Shown: in pieces, positions 1 to 6,322 of the stretch
Layout: the number at the start of each line of letters is the position of its first letter
How positions within the stretch are numbered: the stretch's first letter is position 1
DNA from: Nitrososphaera_A sp036522495
GTDB lineage: Archaea; Thermoproteota; Nitrososphaeria; Nitrososphaerales; Nitrososphaeraceae
Direction of reading: 5' to 3'
DNA: 9,285 nt
Assembly: GCA_036522495.1 (NCBI GenBank)
Contig: DATDFS010000231.1
Span: forward strand, 1 to 9,285
Made by a program: the position numbers and the translations under genes
The notes under the pieces: model-generated
What the model saw: the letters and a program-made list of their open reading frames with translations, nothing else
The model's database searches: none
What the model was told of the DNA's origin: nothing

Positions 1-29
1 TGATTTTAGTTTCGTCTTCGGACTCCATA

Positions 30-494
30 TCAATTCTTTTGCAGATCCTGTGCAAGCGAATTGATAAGTTCTCTAAATTCATGTGAACGGCTATCCTTTG
101 TTTTATCCCATACTTTCTTGAATTTTGGAATTGTCATCATCGATTTAGCTGTTGCTTCCCATCGTGACCAAAGTTCTGCATCAATCATTTTTGTTTTGTA
201 AAGACGAAAAATGAATTCTAACATATCAAAGGACTGAATTATGATATAGTATTGCTGAGGACTGTCAACTAAGGAATAATATTTAGAAACTACAGGACTT
301 TCCTGTGACATTTGTAGATATTCCTTGCTATTGATATTATTAAAAAGAAGTTGCGTGGTAGTAGCATATGCCTGTTGTACACTTTGACTGGACATACTTT
401 TCTTCATTGCCGAGAATTGAAGTATGGATACAATCAGTGCGCCTCCGTATATGATTGGACTAATTATTTGAATGTATTCTCCCAATTGGACCAT
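30..494 (-). CDS. Small single-pass membrane protein of unknown function
   Basis: I do not recognise a named family. From the ATG at 494 the product is 154 residues. It has one hydrophobic helix at about residues 8-29, followed by a basic stretch (MKK) and a long, mostly helical, polar domain rich in Gln, Ser, Lys and aromatic residues. The shape is that of an N-terminally anchored protein with a cytoplasmic domain, similar in size to several uncharacterised prokaryotic one-TM families. A GTG five codons upstream (509) is an alternative start. I prefer the ATG because a good TATA element lies on the minus strand at about 523-536, its centre only about 21 bases before the GTG; archaeal transcription usually starts 25-28 bases after the TATA centre, which fits the ATG with a short leader. 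The gene looks intact. The membrane helix is clear; the function is unknown. Confidence 0.75.
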   Translation of the reverse strand: MVQLGEYIQIISPIIYGGALIVSILQFSAMKKSMSSQSVQQAYATTTQLLFNNINSKEYLQMSQESPVVSKYYSLVDSPQQYYIIIQSFDMLEFIFRLYKTKMIDAELWSRWEATAKSMMTIPKFKKVWDKTKDSRSHEFRELINSLAQDLQKN

Positions 495-522
495 ATTCTT
501 ATTGTTCACTGTGTATCCTAAA

Positions 523-536
523 CTAATAATATATCG
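523..536 (-). promoter_or_regulatory. Putative TATA box of the small membrane-protein gene
   Basis: On the minus strand this reads CGATATATTATTAG, an A/T-only core about 27 bases before position 504. It matches the archaeal TATA/TBP site in composition and distance and favours the ATG at 494 over the GTG at 509. Confidence 0.4.
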
Positions 537-539
537 ACG

Positions 540-771
540 AGATGGCTCTAGTGGTATGCAAATAATATTCTGAAGATATGTAAAGAATTATTTTGTTCAC
601 ACTTCCTGGAGATATTCATAGAGGTATATCTAAACCAACATGCCATCTATGGCCAATCCCATCAAAACTTTTCATCAAACGAGCATGCGGGGAGTTAGGC
701 TAAATAGATCCAATATCTAATGTTGTACCAAATATCTGACAATCATATTGTCTTCCATATATACTACCCAT
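540..771 (-). pseudogene. Possible decayed reading frame downstream of the 93-residue gene
   Basis: The minus-strand frame beginning with the ATG at 771, which overlaps the stop region of the gene at 764-1045, reads as plausible protein but is broken by TAG at 702-700 and TGA at 618-616. Between and after these stops the frame stays protein-like, for example SFDGIGHRWHVGLDIP and then SPGSVNKIILYISSEY. Two nonsense codons in an otherwise open frame of about 75 codons suggest either a decayed gene or chance. No family is recognised, and no gene is otherwise visible between 510 and 763. Confidence 0.25.
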
Positions 772-1045
772 GAGTTTCAAAACTACAAGATTTCATATGC
801 ATACGAGGCTGAACATCCATTGTTTCATGAAAATGAATATTTTTACAACCCCTTTGTACCGAGAGAAAATCCTCAATTTTACCAGAGTATTTCACTATGC
901 TGTCGTGTTTGAGCAAATCAAGCTGTACATATTCACTTACATTTGCAGCATGTCCTGTGTCATAATCGATCTCCCACAGCTCAGATTCATCATCGTTTAA
1001 AATCACATACTCCAAGCCATGTTCTTTTGTCTTTTCCTTGACCAT
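764..1045 (-). CDS. Hypothetical acidic 93-residue protein
   Basis: This intact 93-codon frame starts at the ATG at 1045. The product is hydrophilic and mostly soluble-looking: Lys/Glu-rich at the N-terminus, an acidic central part (NDDESELWEIDYDTG), and a C-terminal part with His and Cys residues (RGCKNIHFHE, then MHMKSCSF). The Cys/His content would allow metal binding, but there is no recognisable motif spacing, so this is only a note. An A/T element on the minus strand near 1061-1070 (AGAATATTAT) is centred about 20-25 bases before the ATG, consistent with a nearly leaderless transcript. A plus-strand frame of 76 codons at 770-1000 is the shadow; the minus-strand product has more natural composition. 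Function unknown. Confidence 0.6.
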   Translation of the reverse strand: MVKEKTKEHGLEYVILNDDESELWEIDYDTGHAANVSEYVQLDLLKHDSIVKYSGKIEDFLSVQRGCKNIHFHETMDVQPRMHMKSCSFETHG

Positions 1046-1190
1046 GTTATATTGTTAATGATAATATTCTATCCGTCATATTATTACTCCATTCTTGAAT
1101 ACTATCATATCATTATCCCTATTAGGGCCAAGATTACCATTTTTTCATTTAAGCATTGGTTTATGATTAGAGGTTCTTTGAATATTTTTG

Positions 1191-1885
1191 TTACTTGTTG
1201 CTACTAGATAACTGTGATGAAGGAGATGTTGATGTTAACGGCATTGTTGTTGTGAAATTCCCTATGAAAGTCGACCAGTATTCAACCTTGAACGGTGATG
1301 ATGGATTATACTCACATGCCACCCAGAAAGTTCCAGATCTAGATGGATCGTCAGATACTTCAAAGTAGTCGCCATATCTTGGATTTCTTCTACTGCACCA
1401 CCTAATGTCATGTTCACAGGCTAGCTTAAGGCGTTAGGTGGACTAGATGTAGTCTGCCCTGAAACAAATAGACTAGGATAAGCCTTGTAGAGGAATATCC
1501 ATACATCACATCTAAATTGCCCGCATCGTTTATTGTCAGAGCAGGATAATAAAAGTAAGATCCAACAGCACCTACATCAAAGTCTTGAAGAAGCTTATTG
1601 TTAGAGGTATCCAATTGTATTAAACCAAGACAAGATCTGGTTTCTGTATCATTGGCAGGACGACATCCATCATTGAAAGAGAACCATATTTTTCCATTCT
1701 TAAATGCAGCATCTAATATACGTCCATCTCCTGTGTCTATTGTAAATGGCGCGTTTGGTTGACGTCCTGGTTCTGGTACAGTGTGTGCTTGAATTGGAAT
1801 ACTAGTAACATTCACCGTAATAAATGGCGCTTTTCCACCCAGAACATAGAGTTTAGCAGTCTCGCCTCCTCCACTCCCATTTGTT
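1191..1885 (-). pseudogene. Broken secreted propeller-like protein (3' part, frameshifted)
   Basis: Three minus-strand frames join into one protein-like sequence. Frame 1 (from about 1885, before the GTG at 1815) reads GSGGGETAKLYVLGGKAPF and runs to about 1481 through KNGKIWFSFNDGC and YFYYPALTINDAGNLDVMYG. A one-base deletion near 1480 moves the sense to a second frame (YPSLFVSGQTTSSPPNALS), which hits TAG at 1423-1421. A second shift near 1395 leads to a third frame with NPRYGDYFEVSDDPS, GTFWVACEYNP, YWSTFIGNF and a Ser/Thr-rich end at 1191. The repeated aromatic-Gly strands and D-x-G turns resemble BNR/sialidase-type beta-propellers and secreted archaeal proteins of that build; the family is inferred. 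The 5' part is missing: the HTH gene lies directly upstream and overlaps it in another frame. Two frameshifts plus a stop make this a pseudogene. Confidence 0.75.
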
Positions 1886-2632
1886 TTGAATTTCTTCTTG
1901 TTGTTGATTGCGAGTCTTCAGTCCATTAACATATCCTTCTAATACTTGAACTTGAGCTTGTAAATACGATATCTCATTTCTTTTGTCATTGCAGGTTGCA
2001 GATAACTGATACATAGTTCTACGCAGGATTGAGATTTGGTTGTTCATGTCATGGAGCTCTGCTTTTGACACTACCTTTTGATGGTCAACGACTTGTACTT
2101 CGTCTTGAAACTTTGCATATCGTTTTTGAAGATCTGGAATGTTGTAAGTGCCTATATTTACCATATTAACAAACCATTCTATATTATCAGCTGTTATTCG
2201 ATGTCTCTTTAGCAGTGTGTATAGCTTCAGAATATAAGAAAGATTTCCCTTTGATCCCTGGTATATATCATATAAATTGTGTAGGCGCTTTAGTCTCCAG
2301 TATTCCGTATAATATTTGGTTGCTTCCTTTTCTGACAGGTTTAATTGGATAGCCACATCTACAGGCTTCCTTCCTTCGCTAAAGAGTTCGTAAGCTTGAG
2401 TAGCTTTTTCATTGGCTGGTTTGTTATTGTTGCTGCTGTTGATGTTATTACCATCATCTATTGTTGCTGTTATTCCATGATTCACTTGACCCTTTTTTAG
2501 AATAAAGCCGATATCCAGTAGAGACATTATCAGCTCTTTTGCAATCTCGCGAGTACTTTTGCCTTGATTGTATAGCTCTAAAACATACCTTTCTCTTTCG
2601 CGATAAATATTGGTATTGTTATTGTTTGACAT
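1853..2632 (-). CDS. Helix-turn-helix / coiled-coil protein, copy 1
   Basis: The 259-residue product starts at the ATG at 2632. Residues 12-45 form a first helix-turn-helix of the homeodomain/resolvase type (core LYNQGKSTREIAKEL). Residues 48-76 are an Asn-rich linker. Residues 77-117 form a second HTH-like unit (AYELFSEGRKPVDVAIQLNL, then YYTEYWRLKRL). Residues 165-250 are a long heptad-like coiled coil that probably oligomerises. It is a clear paralogue of the gene at 6442-7188: YELFSE, VAI.LNL and YYTE.W.LKRL are shared in order. It is likely a DNA-binding regulator, inferred from architecture only. The last eight residues (WEWRRRDC) run over the start of the neighbouring propeller pseudogene in another frame, so the native C-terminus may have been replaced at a junction near 1880. 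GGTAACA motifs upstream are probable control sites. Confidence 0.8.
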   Translation of the reverse strand: MSNNNNTNIYRERERYVLELYNQGKSTREIAKELIMSLLDIGFILKKGQVNHGITATIDDGNNINSSNNNKPANEKATQAYELFSEGRKPVDVAIQLNLSEKEATKYYTEYWRLKRLHNLYDIYQGSKGNLSYILKLYTLLKRHRITADNIEWFVNMVNIGTYNIPDLQKRYAKFQDEVQVVDHQKVVSKAELHDMNNQISILRRTMYQLSATCNDKRNEISYLQAQVQVLEGYVNGLKTRNQQQEEIQNKWEWRRRDC

Positions 2633-2651
2633 GCTGGTATAGGTCTCTAGT

Positions 2652-2745
2652 TGTTACTATTAGATAGAACGTACTTGGATTTAGCTTTTGTTACCATGAT
2701 ATCATTTGATATCTTCGTTGTTACCCTGATTTCACCTGTTACCAT
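2652..2745 (-). promoter_or_regulatory. GGTAACA motif cluster upstream of HTH copy 1
   Basis: Read on the minus strand, GGTAACA occurs at 2743-2737, 2725-2719 and 2695-2689, and a variant AGTAACA at 2658-2652, all in the same orientation and all within 113 bases of the ATG at 2632. The first is part of ATGGTAACAGGTG (2745-2733), which is repeated exactly before HTH copy 2. Between the copies lie two GATATC sites exactly 10 bases apart (2698-2703 and 2708-2713), the first inside a perfect 10-bp palindrome. This looks like an operator or activator region. Confidence 0.6.
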
Positions 2746-2990
2746 TGCAGGTTTCACAGAACTTGCATAATAGGGAAAAAATGTAAGGGCCTCCTTCGCC
2801 CGGATAGCCGCCAACGCCAGCTATAAGGTATGTGATCTTTTGGTCGTCATATACATCAACATATATTTGCAAAAATAGAACTGGATTTATGTCCAATCAT
2901 CAGATATTTATTGAAGCATCTATGCACAATCATACTATAACTGCTGCTACTATAACTTCTGCCGACTGCTGGATCTACAAAATTGGTGAG
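2735..2990 (-). pseudogene. Possible coding relic between the PsbP gene and HTH copy 1
   Basis: The 370-base gap between HTH copy 1 and the large PsbP-like gene contains a locally GC-rich patch (2787-2820). On the minus strand one frame, open from about 2896 to 2735, reads VDVYDDQKITYLIAGVGGYP and then GEGGPY. Another frame just upstream (2990-2865) reads VGRSYSSSSYSMIVH and then NKYLMIGHKSSSIFAN. Both lack starts and neither is complete. They could be the remains of one frameshifted secreted protein, possibly the lost 5' part of the propeller pseudogene on the far side of the HTH gene, but no overlap proves it. The plus-strand ORF at 2832-3020 is the complementary shadow. Confidence 0.3.
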
Positions 2991-3005
2991 TTATGGAAAT
3001 CAAAA

Positions 3006-4907
3006 CTATCCAAATCCTAGGATATTTCCTGGCGACTGCGTCTGCTCTGGTGTTGCCTGTTGCTGTTGGTTTAAAGCCGATGTGGGTTGAAGTATTTGAA
3101 ATGATTTAATCATATGCATTACCTGTGGTAGTAGGACAGTTGTGAATTGTTTATCTGATACAGCAGAGTTAATCGAAAGGTAGTATATGGTATTCTCAGC
3201 TATAGTCCCAGCTTCTAGATATGTTCTAGAAGTTGGTTCTGTTCGCAGTTTTTCTTTATAATATAGGAGATACCCTGGATGTTCTCCTACTGTTACATTA
3301 GTACCTACTTTTATCACTTTAAAGTCTGTAACATTTGCAGCGGATCTATAAATATTAATTTCATCGCGTAAATATTGCTCCAAAGTCGGAGTGACTTTCC
3401 TAGTGATGTTATCTATCCCAACTCCAATGATGGTAGTTGCATTAGGGTCTTGTGAGATAGGCGGTGCAAAATCCATAATTTCAAAAGTTGTGTTATTTGT
3501 ACCATGTGGCTGCGACACAGGGCTTAGAATCCAATTAGGCGGATAGCGTAATGCTATTCCGTATGTAGAATTCGTATATGAATGCCAGCTTGAAGGTACC
3601 GTGGATGAATTGTTAGGTGATGGTGGTGGTGATGATTGCTGTATTAGAGTTGACGTCTTATTAGTATCAATACCACTACCCCCAGCTATTGAGATATTCT
3701 TTACTATTTTGAAACTCTTCCCAGATGGTACATCGTTGATAGTGTATGTAATAACATAATCTCCTACAGGAAATGGTGATGATTGAGTTACTCTGAGCCT
3801 CATAGAGACTTCAGTGTTTTTATTGTGAGAAACAATATTTAGCAAAGGAATATTTTCTTTTCCAAGTAACACATTTCCTTGCCTATCTGAAAGTACAATA
3901 CCTGCAGTAAGATTGACCAAATATAATTTAGTATTATTAGCACCAACTTTTATTGGCATATGTGTAAAGCCTACAGGCTCTACGTATAGTATTATAGGTT
4001 CGCCTGGTTTGAAGGTACTTGATTTATGCTCTTGGTATACACCATAGCCTTGAGTAGAATTAATATAAGTATCAAATTGGGAATGAAAGCCTGTATGATT
4101 CCAAGCTAATAGATATCGTTCTCTTGCATCTTTAAATTCAGCAATTTCTTTCTGACTGGTGGTATTAGACGTCGAAGCTACTATAGAATTGGGTACCGTA
4201 GATGGCGATGCTGTTGGTTTTGTGGCATTAACTGTTGTAACGGCACTTGGAGATGATGTTGTTGGTTTTGCATTTACTATTTGAAATGAATCTATCATCT
4301 TTTGTGCTATTGGCAAATAGCTTGAGTATTGTGCTGTTTGTCTTATCACATATGTGATAAGATATGCTTTATCGCCCTTTATTGTAATAATTTCCATTAT
4401 CTTGTGTCCGCCTGTAGTGTATACAATTTTGTATGCTGGAATCACACCTGCCGGACCAATAGTAGTTGCATTTGACTCAACAAGTTGAAAACCAGGCGTA
4501 GATTGTCTAATTCCATTTATGATAGAAGGAGCGAACGCAGACAATGGTACGTTGTGAACTGATAGCAATATAAGAGGTAATTTCAGGACTCCTATAGTAA
4601 GGCCTACTGGGGTATTGCCAAATAATGACTTTTTAGGTATGAAACCAACTATAATTTTACTACTATTGCTCCCCTTATATGTCCAATCAGAAGGATATTG
4701 TATTTTTATTCCATAAGTAGAATTTGTGTATGTTAAGGAAGCATTTTTTGGCTCCTGCGTAGAAGTAGTAGAATTAGTCGTTGTTGTTGATACATTCTGC
4801 GCCTTAGCTTGCTGTTGAGGAAGAATGTTAGATATACTGACGGTAATTGGTATGGAAAGTATCAATAATAAGAAAGGAAGTGCAGATGATAAGATTCTAA
4901 CAATCAT
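3006..4907 (-). CDS. Secreted protein with two PsbP-like domains and a beta-rich middle domain
   Basis: The 633-residue product starts at the ATG at 4907. Residues 1-36 form a signal peptide (MIVRI, hydrophobic core, then AKA before Q). Residues 57-211 are a PsbP-like domain opening with YTNSTYGIKIQYPSDW. Residues 212-255 are a Thr/Ser/Pro-rich linker. Residues 256-408 form a beta-rich, possibly Ig-like domain containing FKPGEPIILYVEPVGF and PVGDYVITYTIND. Residues 440-606 are a second PsbP-like domain, opening with YTNSTYGIALRYPPNW. A Gln/Pro-rich tail follows. Many N-x-S/T sequons suit an N-glycosylated surface protein. The PsbP fold is named after the photosystem II extrinsic protein, but archaeal homologues have no known role. 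A TATA box (4930-4943) places transcription at the ATG, so it is probably transcribed separately from the upstream PsbP gene 103 bases away. Confidence 0.9.
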   Translation of the reverse strand: MIVRILSSALPFLLLILSIPITVSISNILPQQQAKAQNVSTTTTNSTTSTQEPKNASLTYTNSTYGIKIQYPSDWTYKGSNSSKIIVGFIPKKSLFGNTPVGLTIGVLKLPLILLSVHNVPLSAFAPSIINGIRQSTPGFQLVESNATTIGPAGVIPAYKIVYTTGGHKIMEIITIKGDKAYLITYVIRQTAQYSSYLPIAQKMIDSFQIVNAKPTTSSPSAVTTVNATKPTASPSTVPNSIVASTSNTTSQKEIAEFKDARERYLLAWNHTGFHSQFDTYINSTQGYGVYQEHKSSTFKPGEPIILYVEPVGFTHMPIKVGANNTKLYLVNLTAGIVLSDRQGNVLLGKENIPLLNIVSHNKNTEVSMRLRVTQSSPFPVGDYVITYTINDVPSGKSFKIVKNISIAGGSGIDTNKTSTLIQQSSPPPSPNNSSTVPSSWHSYTNSTYGIALRYPPNWILSPVSQPHGTNNTTFEIMDFAPPISQDPNATTIIGVGIDNITRKVTPTLEQYLRDEINIYRSAANVTDFKVIKVGTNVTVGEHPGYLLYYKEKLRTEPTSRTYLEAGTIAENTIYYLSINSAVSDKQFTTVLLPQVMHMIKSFQILQPTSALNQQQQATPEQTQSPGNILGFG

Positions 4908-4929
4908 TTCTCCTGATACTTGTTTCTTG

Positions 4930-4943
4930 CAAATATATATCTA
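4930..4943 (-). promoter_or_regulatory. TATA box of the large PsbP-like gene
   Basis: On the minus strand this reads AGATATATATTT within GATTAGATATATATTTGC. Its centre is about 27-29 bases before the ATG at 4907, the classical archaeal distance, giving a leaderless or nearly leaderless transcript. Confidence 0.55.
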
Positions 4944-5010
4944 ATCAAGAGTAGAAGTTTATTCCACCGTCAAGCACGTTACCTACATCTGCTCCTTTTA
5001 AAATTATTGA

Positions 5011-5628
5011 TTATTTGCTGGGTAATGTCTTGAACGATTGCGTTATCTTTTCAAAAATTGGAGCAAGGCTAGCAAATTCATCTGGTTTTGATATGTAGTC
5101 TAATACAAAGATTCTAGTACTAACAGGCAGTTGTATGTCTGCTGCTTTGACTTTACCATGGACAAAGTGGTCGTAAGTTAATATGGTCTTAAATCCCAGA
5201 TGTCCATCTATATTTACTGTCGTTTGTTCGAGGAAGTTTGCATTTGGGTATTGACTGGGATTGAAATTGTTCCGAATCCCTTCCAGAACAAGTCTTATTT
5301 CACTTTGATTAAGTCTATTTGCATCAATAATATCACTTTGATTAATATGTCTGGTAATTGTCGAAAAAAGTGTCGTAGAGTCATTTTTAGATGGTTTAAT
5401 TAAAACAGATACTCCTAAAAAATTTTCAGCCACTACTTTCCAACCATACGGGTATTTTAGTGTAAAGCCATCTTTTTGATTTATATATGTTGATTCACTT
5501 GCCTGTTGTTGTGCCATAGCTTTTTGGATATTGAATGATGATGATGGGAGTATCAATATCATCATTGTCATAAGTACAACAGATGATAGGATAATCAGTT
5601 TTTTGTGTTTAACCGTTACTATGATCAA
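5011..5628 (-). CDS. Secreted single-domain PsbP-like protein
   Basis: The 205-residue product has an N-terminal basic region (KHKK, residues 8-10), a hydrophobic core (about 11-28) and a signal-peptidase-like AMA site before Q at about residue 40. One PsbP-like domain follows (about 46-202), marked by YINQKDGFTLKYPYGWKVV and the closing IFEKITQSFKTL, the same end motif (MI.SFQI) as in the larger neighbour. The start is a TTG at 5628. The first ATG is codon 20 and would remove the positively charged n-region, so a non-ATG start is likely. A minus-strand A/T element near 5653 (GGATAAAAAG) sits about 25 bases upstream and supports a leaderless TTG start. The gene lies in the same direction as the 633-residue PsbP protein. 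The biochemical role is unknown. Confidence 0.85.
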   Translation of the reverse strand: MIIVTVKHKKLIILSSVVLMTMMILILPSSSFNIQKAMAQQQASESTYINQKDGFTLKYPYGWKVVAENFLGVSVLIKPSKNDSTTLFSTITRHINQSDIIDANRLNQSEIRLVLEGIRNNFNPSQYPNANFLEQTTVNIDGHLGFKTILTYDHFVHGKVKAADIQLPVSTRIFVLDYISKPDEFASLAPIFEKITQSFKTLPSK

Positions 5629-5797
5629 AATATACTTCAGTCACTATCTTTTTATCCACTGCTACGATATTTTCAGCTATAATAAATATCTTTTTCAAAA
5701 GTTCTTTACTACCTATACCAGTCTTATCAAACTGAGAATTTTGGAGATAGCTTATGCAGTGTTTCGAGATCGTATAGTTAAATAACACATCAATCAT
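5609..5797 (-). CDS. Possible small protein upstream of the PsbP-like gene
   Basis: A 62-codon minus-strand frame starts at the ATG at 5797 and overlaps the start of the PsbP-like gene by 20 bases in a different frame. The product is mixed helical/strand in character (GSKELLKKIFIIAENIVAVD) with no recognisable motif or signal. It could be translated together with the PsbP gene, or be only the leader region. A promoter for the PsbP gene appears to lie inside it, and a plus-strand frame (5531-5785) is equally open here, so support is weak. Confidence 0.25.
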   Translation of the reverse strand: MIDVLFNYTISKHCISYLQNSQFDKTGIGSKELLKKIFIIAENIVAVDKKIVTEVYFDHSNG

Positions 5798-5849
5798 CCC
5801 CTAGCAGTAGTTTTGACAGTTATCCTTCTGCCCATAGTTGTCATAAAGG

Positions 5850-5859
5850 TATAAAATAG
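5850..5859 (+). promoter_or_regulatory. Strong TATA box with no clear gene behind it
   Basis: TATAAAATAG is a near-ideal archaeal TATA element and predicts a plus-strand start near 5877-5880. Downstream there is only an 82-codon frame of unlikely composition (ATG at 5890) and a series of inverted repeats: ACACC/GGTGT at 5942-5955 and a perfect 7-bp pair AAGAGAC/GTCTCTT at 5996-6002 and 6014-6020. It may drive a structured non-coding RNA or a decayed gene; read on the minus strand the same A/T block could serve the ORF at 5609-5797. Confidence 0.3.
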
Positions 5860-6036
5860 CTAAATAATGAAGTAGCCGAACCCCTCTACATGCGGGGACA
5901 TAACCCCCTTGGGCCACATTTTGCACACCTTGTCTGCAGTAACACCACGGGGTGTGAATATAACTCGTTAGTGAAATCTATGGCTATCAGTAGACAAGAG
6001 ACCATTTATCATAGTCTCTTAGACCTTTACATAAGT

Positions 6037-6125
6037 GAATTTACCTCCAGAGCCTCCGTACCTCCGGTTTTCTTGCTTTGTTACTGTTATGCACCTGGAG
6101 GTTCGGATGTAGCGGAGGTAACTTC
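6037..6125. repeat. Imperfect 31-bp inverted repeat of Gly-rich coding sequence
   Basis: Arms 6037-6067 and 6095-6125 are inverted copies matching at 23 of 31 positions, with a 27-base spacer. Perfect sub-blocks include ACCTCCAG/CTGGAGGT and TACCTCCG/CGGAGGTA. Both arms carry the same protein motif on opposite strands. The plus arm reads WRFGCSGGNFRYS. The minus arm reads RRYGGSGGKFTYV and ends three codons later at a TAA at 6021-6019. Mismatches fall largely so that the protein motif is kept, which suggests two homologous coding fragments placed head to head rather than a designed hairpin, although the transcript could still fold. Confidence 0.6.
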
Positions 6126-6247
6126 CGGTATTCTATAGGGCTTGGACATGCAAAAAAATAAAGACTAATTGGGTTGTTACTGTAGTAGAAGATAATGGTA
6201 CGACTCCGTCACAGGTTAGAATCAAATCCACACCAACAGGCAAATAA
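6091..6247 (+). pseudogene. 3' end of a secreted Gly-rich protein gene, frameshifted
   Basis: One plus-strand frame reads CSGGNFRYSIGLGHAKK and stops in an A-rich run (about 6152-6161). The next frame then continues as KTNWVVTVVEDNGTTPSQVR and IKSTPTGK, ending at TAA 6245-6247. The two parts read as one beta-rich C-terminal end broken by a single frameshift in the A run, a typical slippage site. No start or upstream coding part is visible before the inverted repeat, so this is a 5'-truncated remnant. The family is not recognised. Confidence 0.55.
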
Positions 6248-6322
6248 GAAATGTAATCAAGATTTACATCAGGGAAATTAACACATATTACTGCTCTATT
6301 TTGAACTCAAACTAAATGTCAT

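Noticed and set aside
770..1207. Two plus-strand frames (770-1000, 1019-1207)
   Set aside because: The first is the complement of a better minus-strand gene. The second is hydrophobic from A/T-rich DNA and overlaps the pseudogene end.
2832..3020. Plus-strand 62-codon frame
   Set aside because: It is the complement of the minus-strand coding relics and has no promoter or family resemblance.
5200..5785. Plus-strand frames 5200-5403 and 5531-5785
   Set aside because: They lie opposite the clear PsbP-like gene and its leader.
5870..5960. tRNA-like segment
   Set aside because: GGTTCGGCTACT on the minus strand recalls a T-loop, but no acceptor pairing, anticodon arm or correct spacing could be built.
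6019..6031. TTAGACCTTTACA shared with the HTH copy 2 start region (6478-6490) as a duplicated gene fragment
   Set aside because: One 13-base match in a 9-kb window is close to chance expectation and the flanking protein sequence does not match convincingly.
5890..6138. 82-codon plus-strand frame as a gene
   Set aside because: It runs through hairpins and both arms of the Gly-rich inverted repeat in the wrong frame, and its composition is not protein-like at the start.
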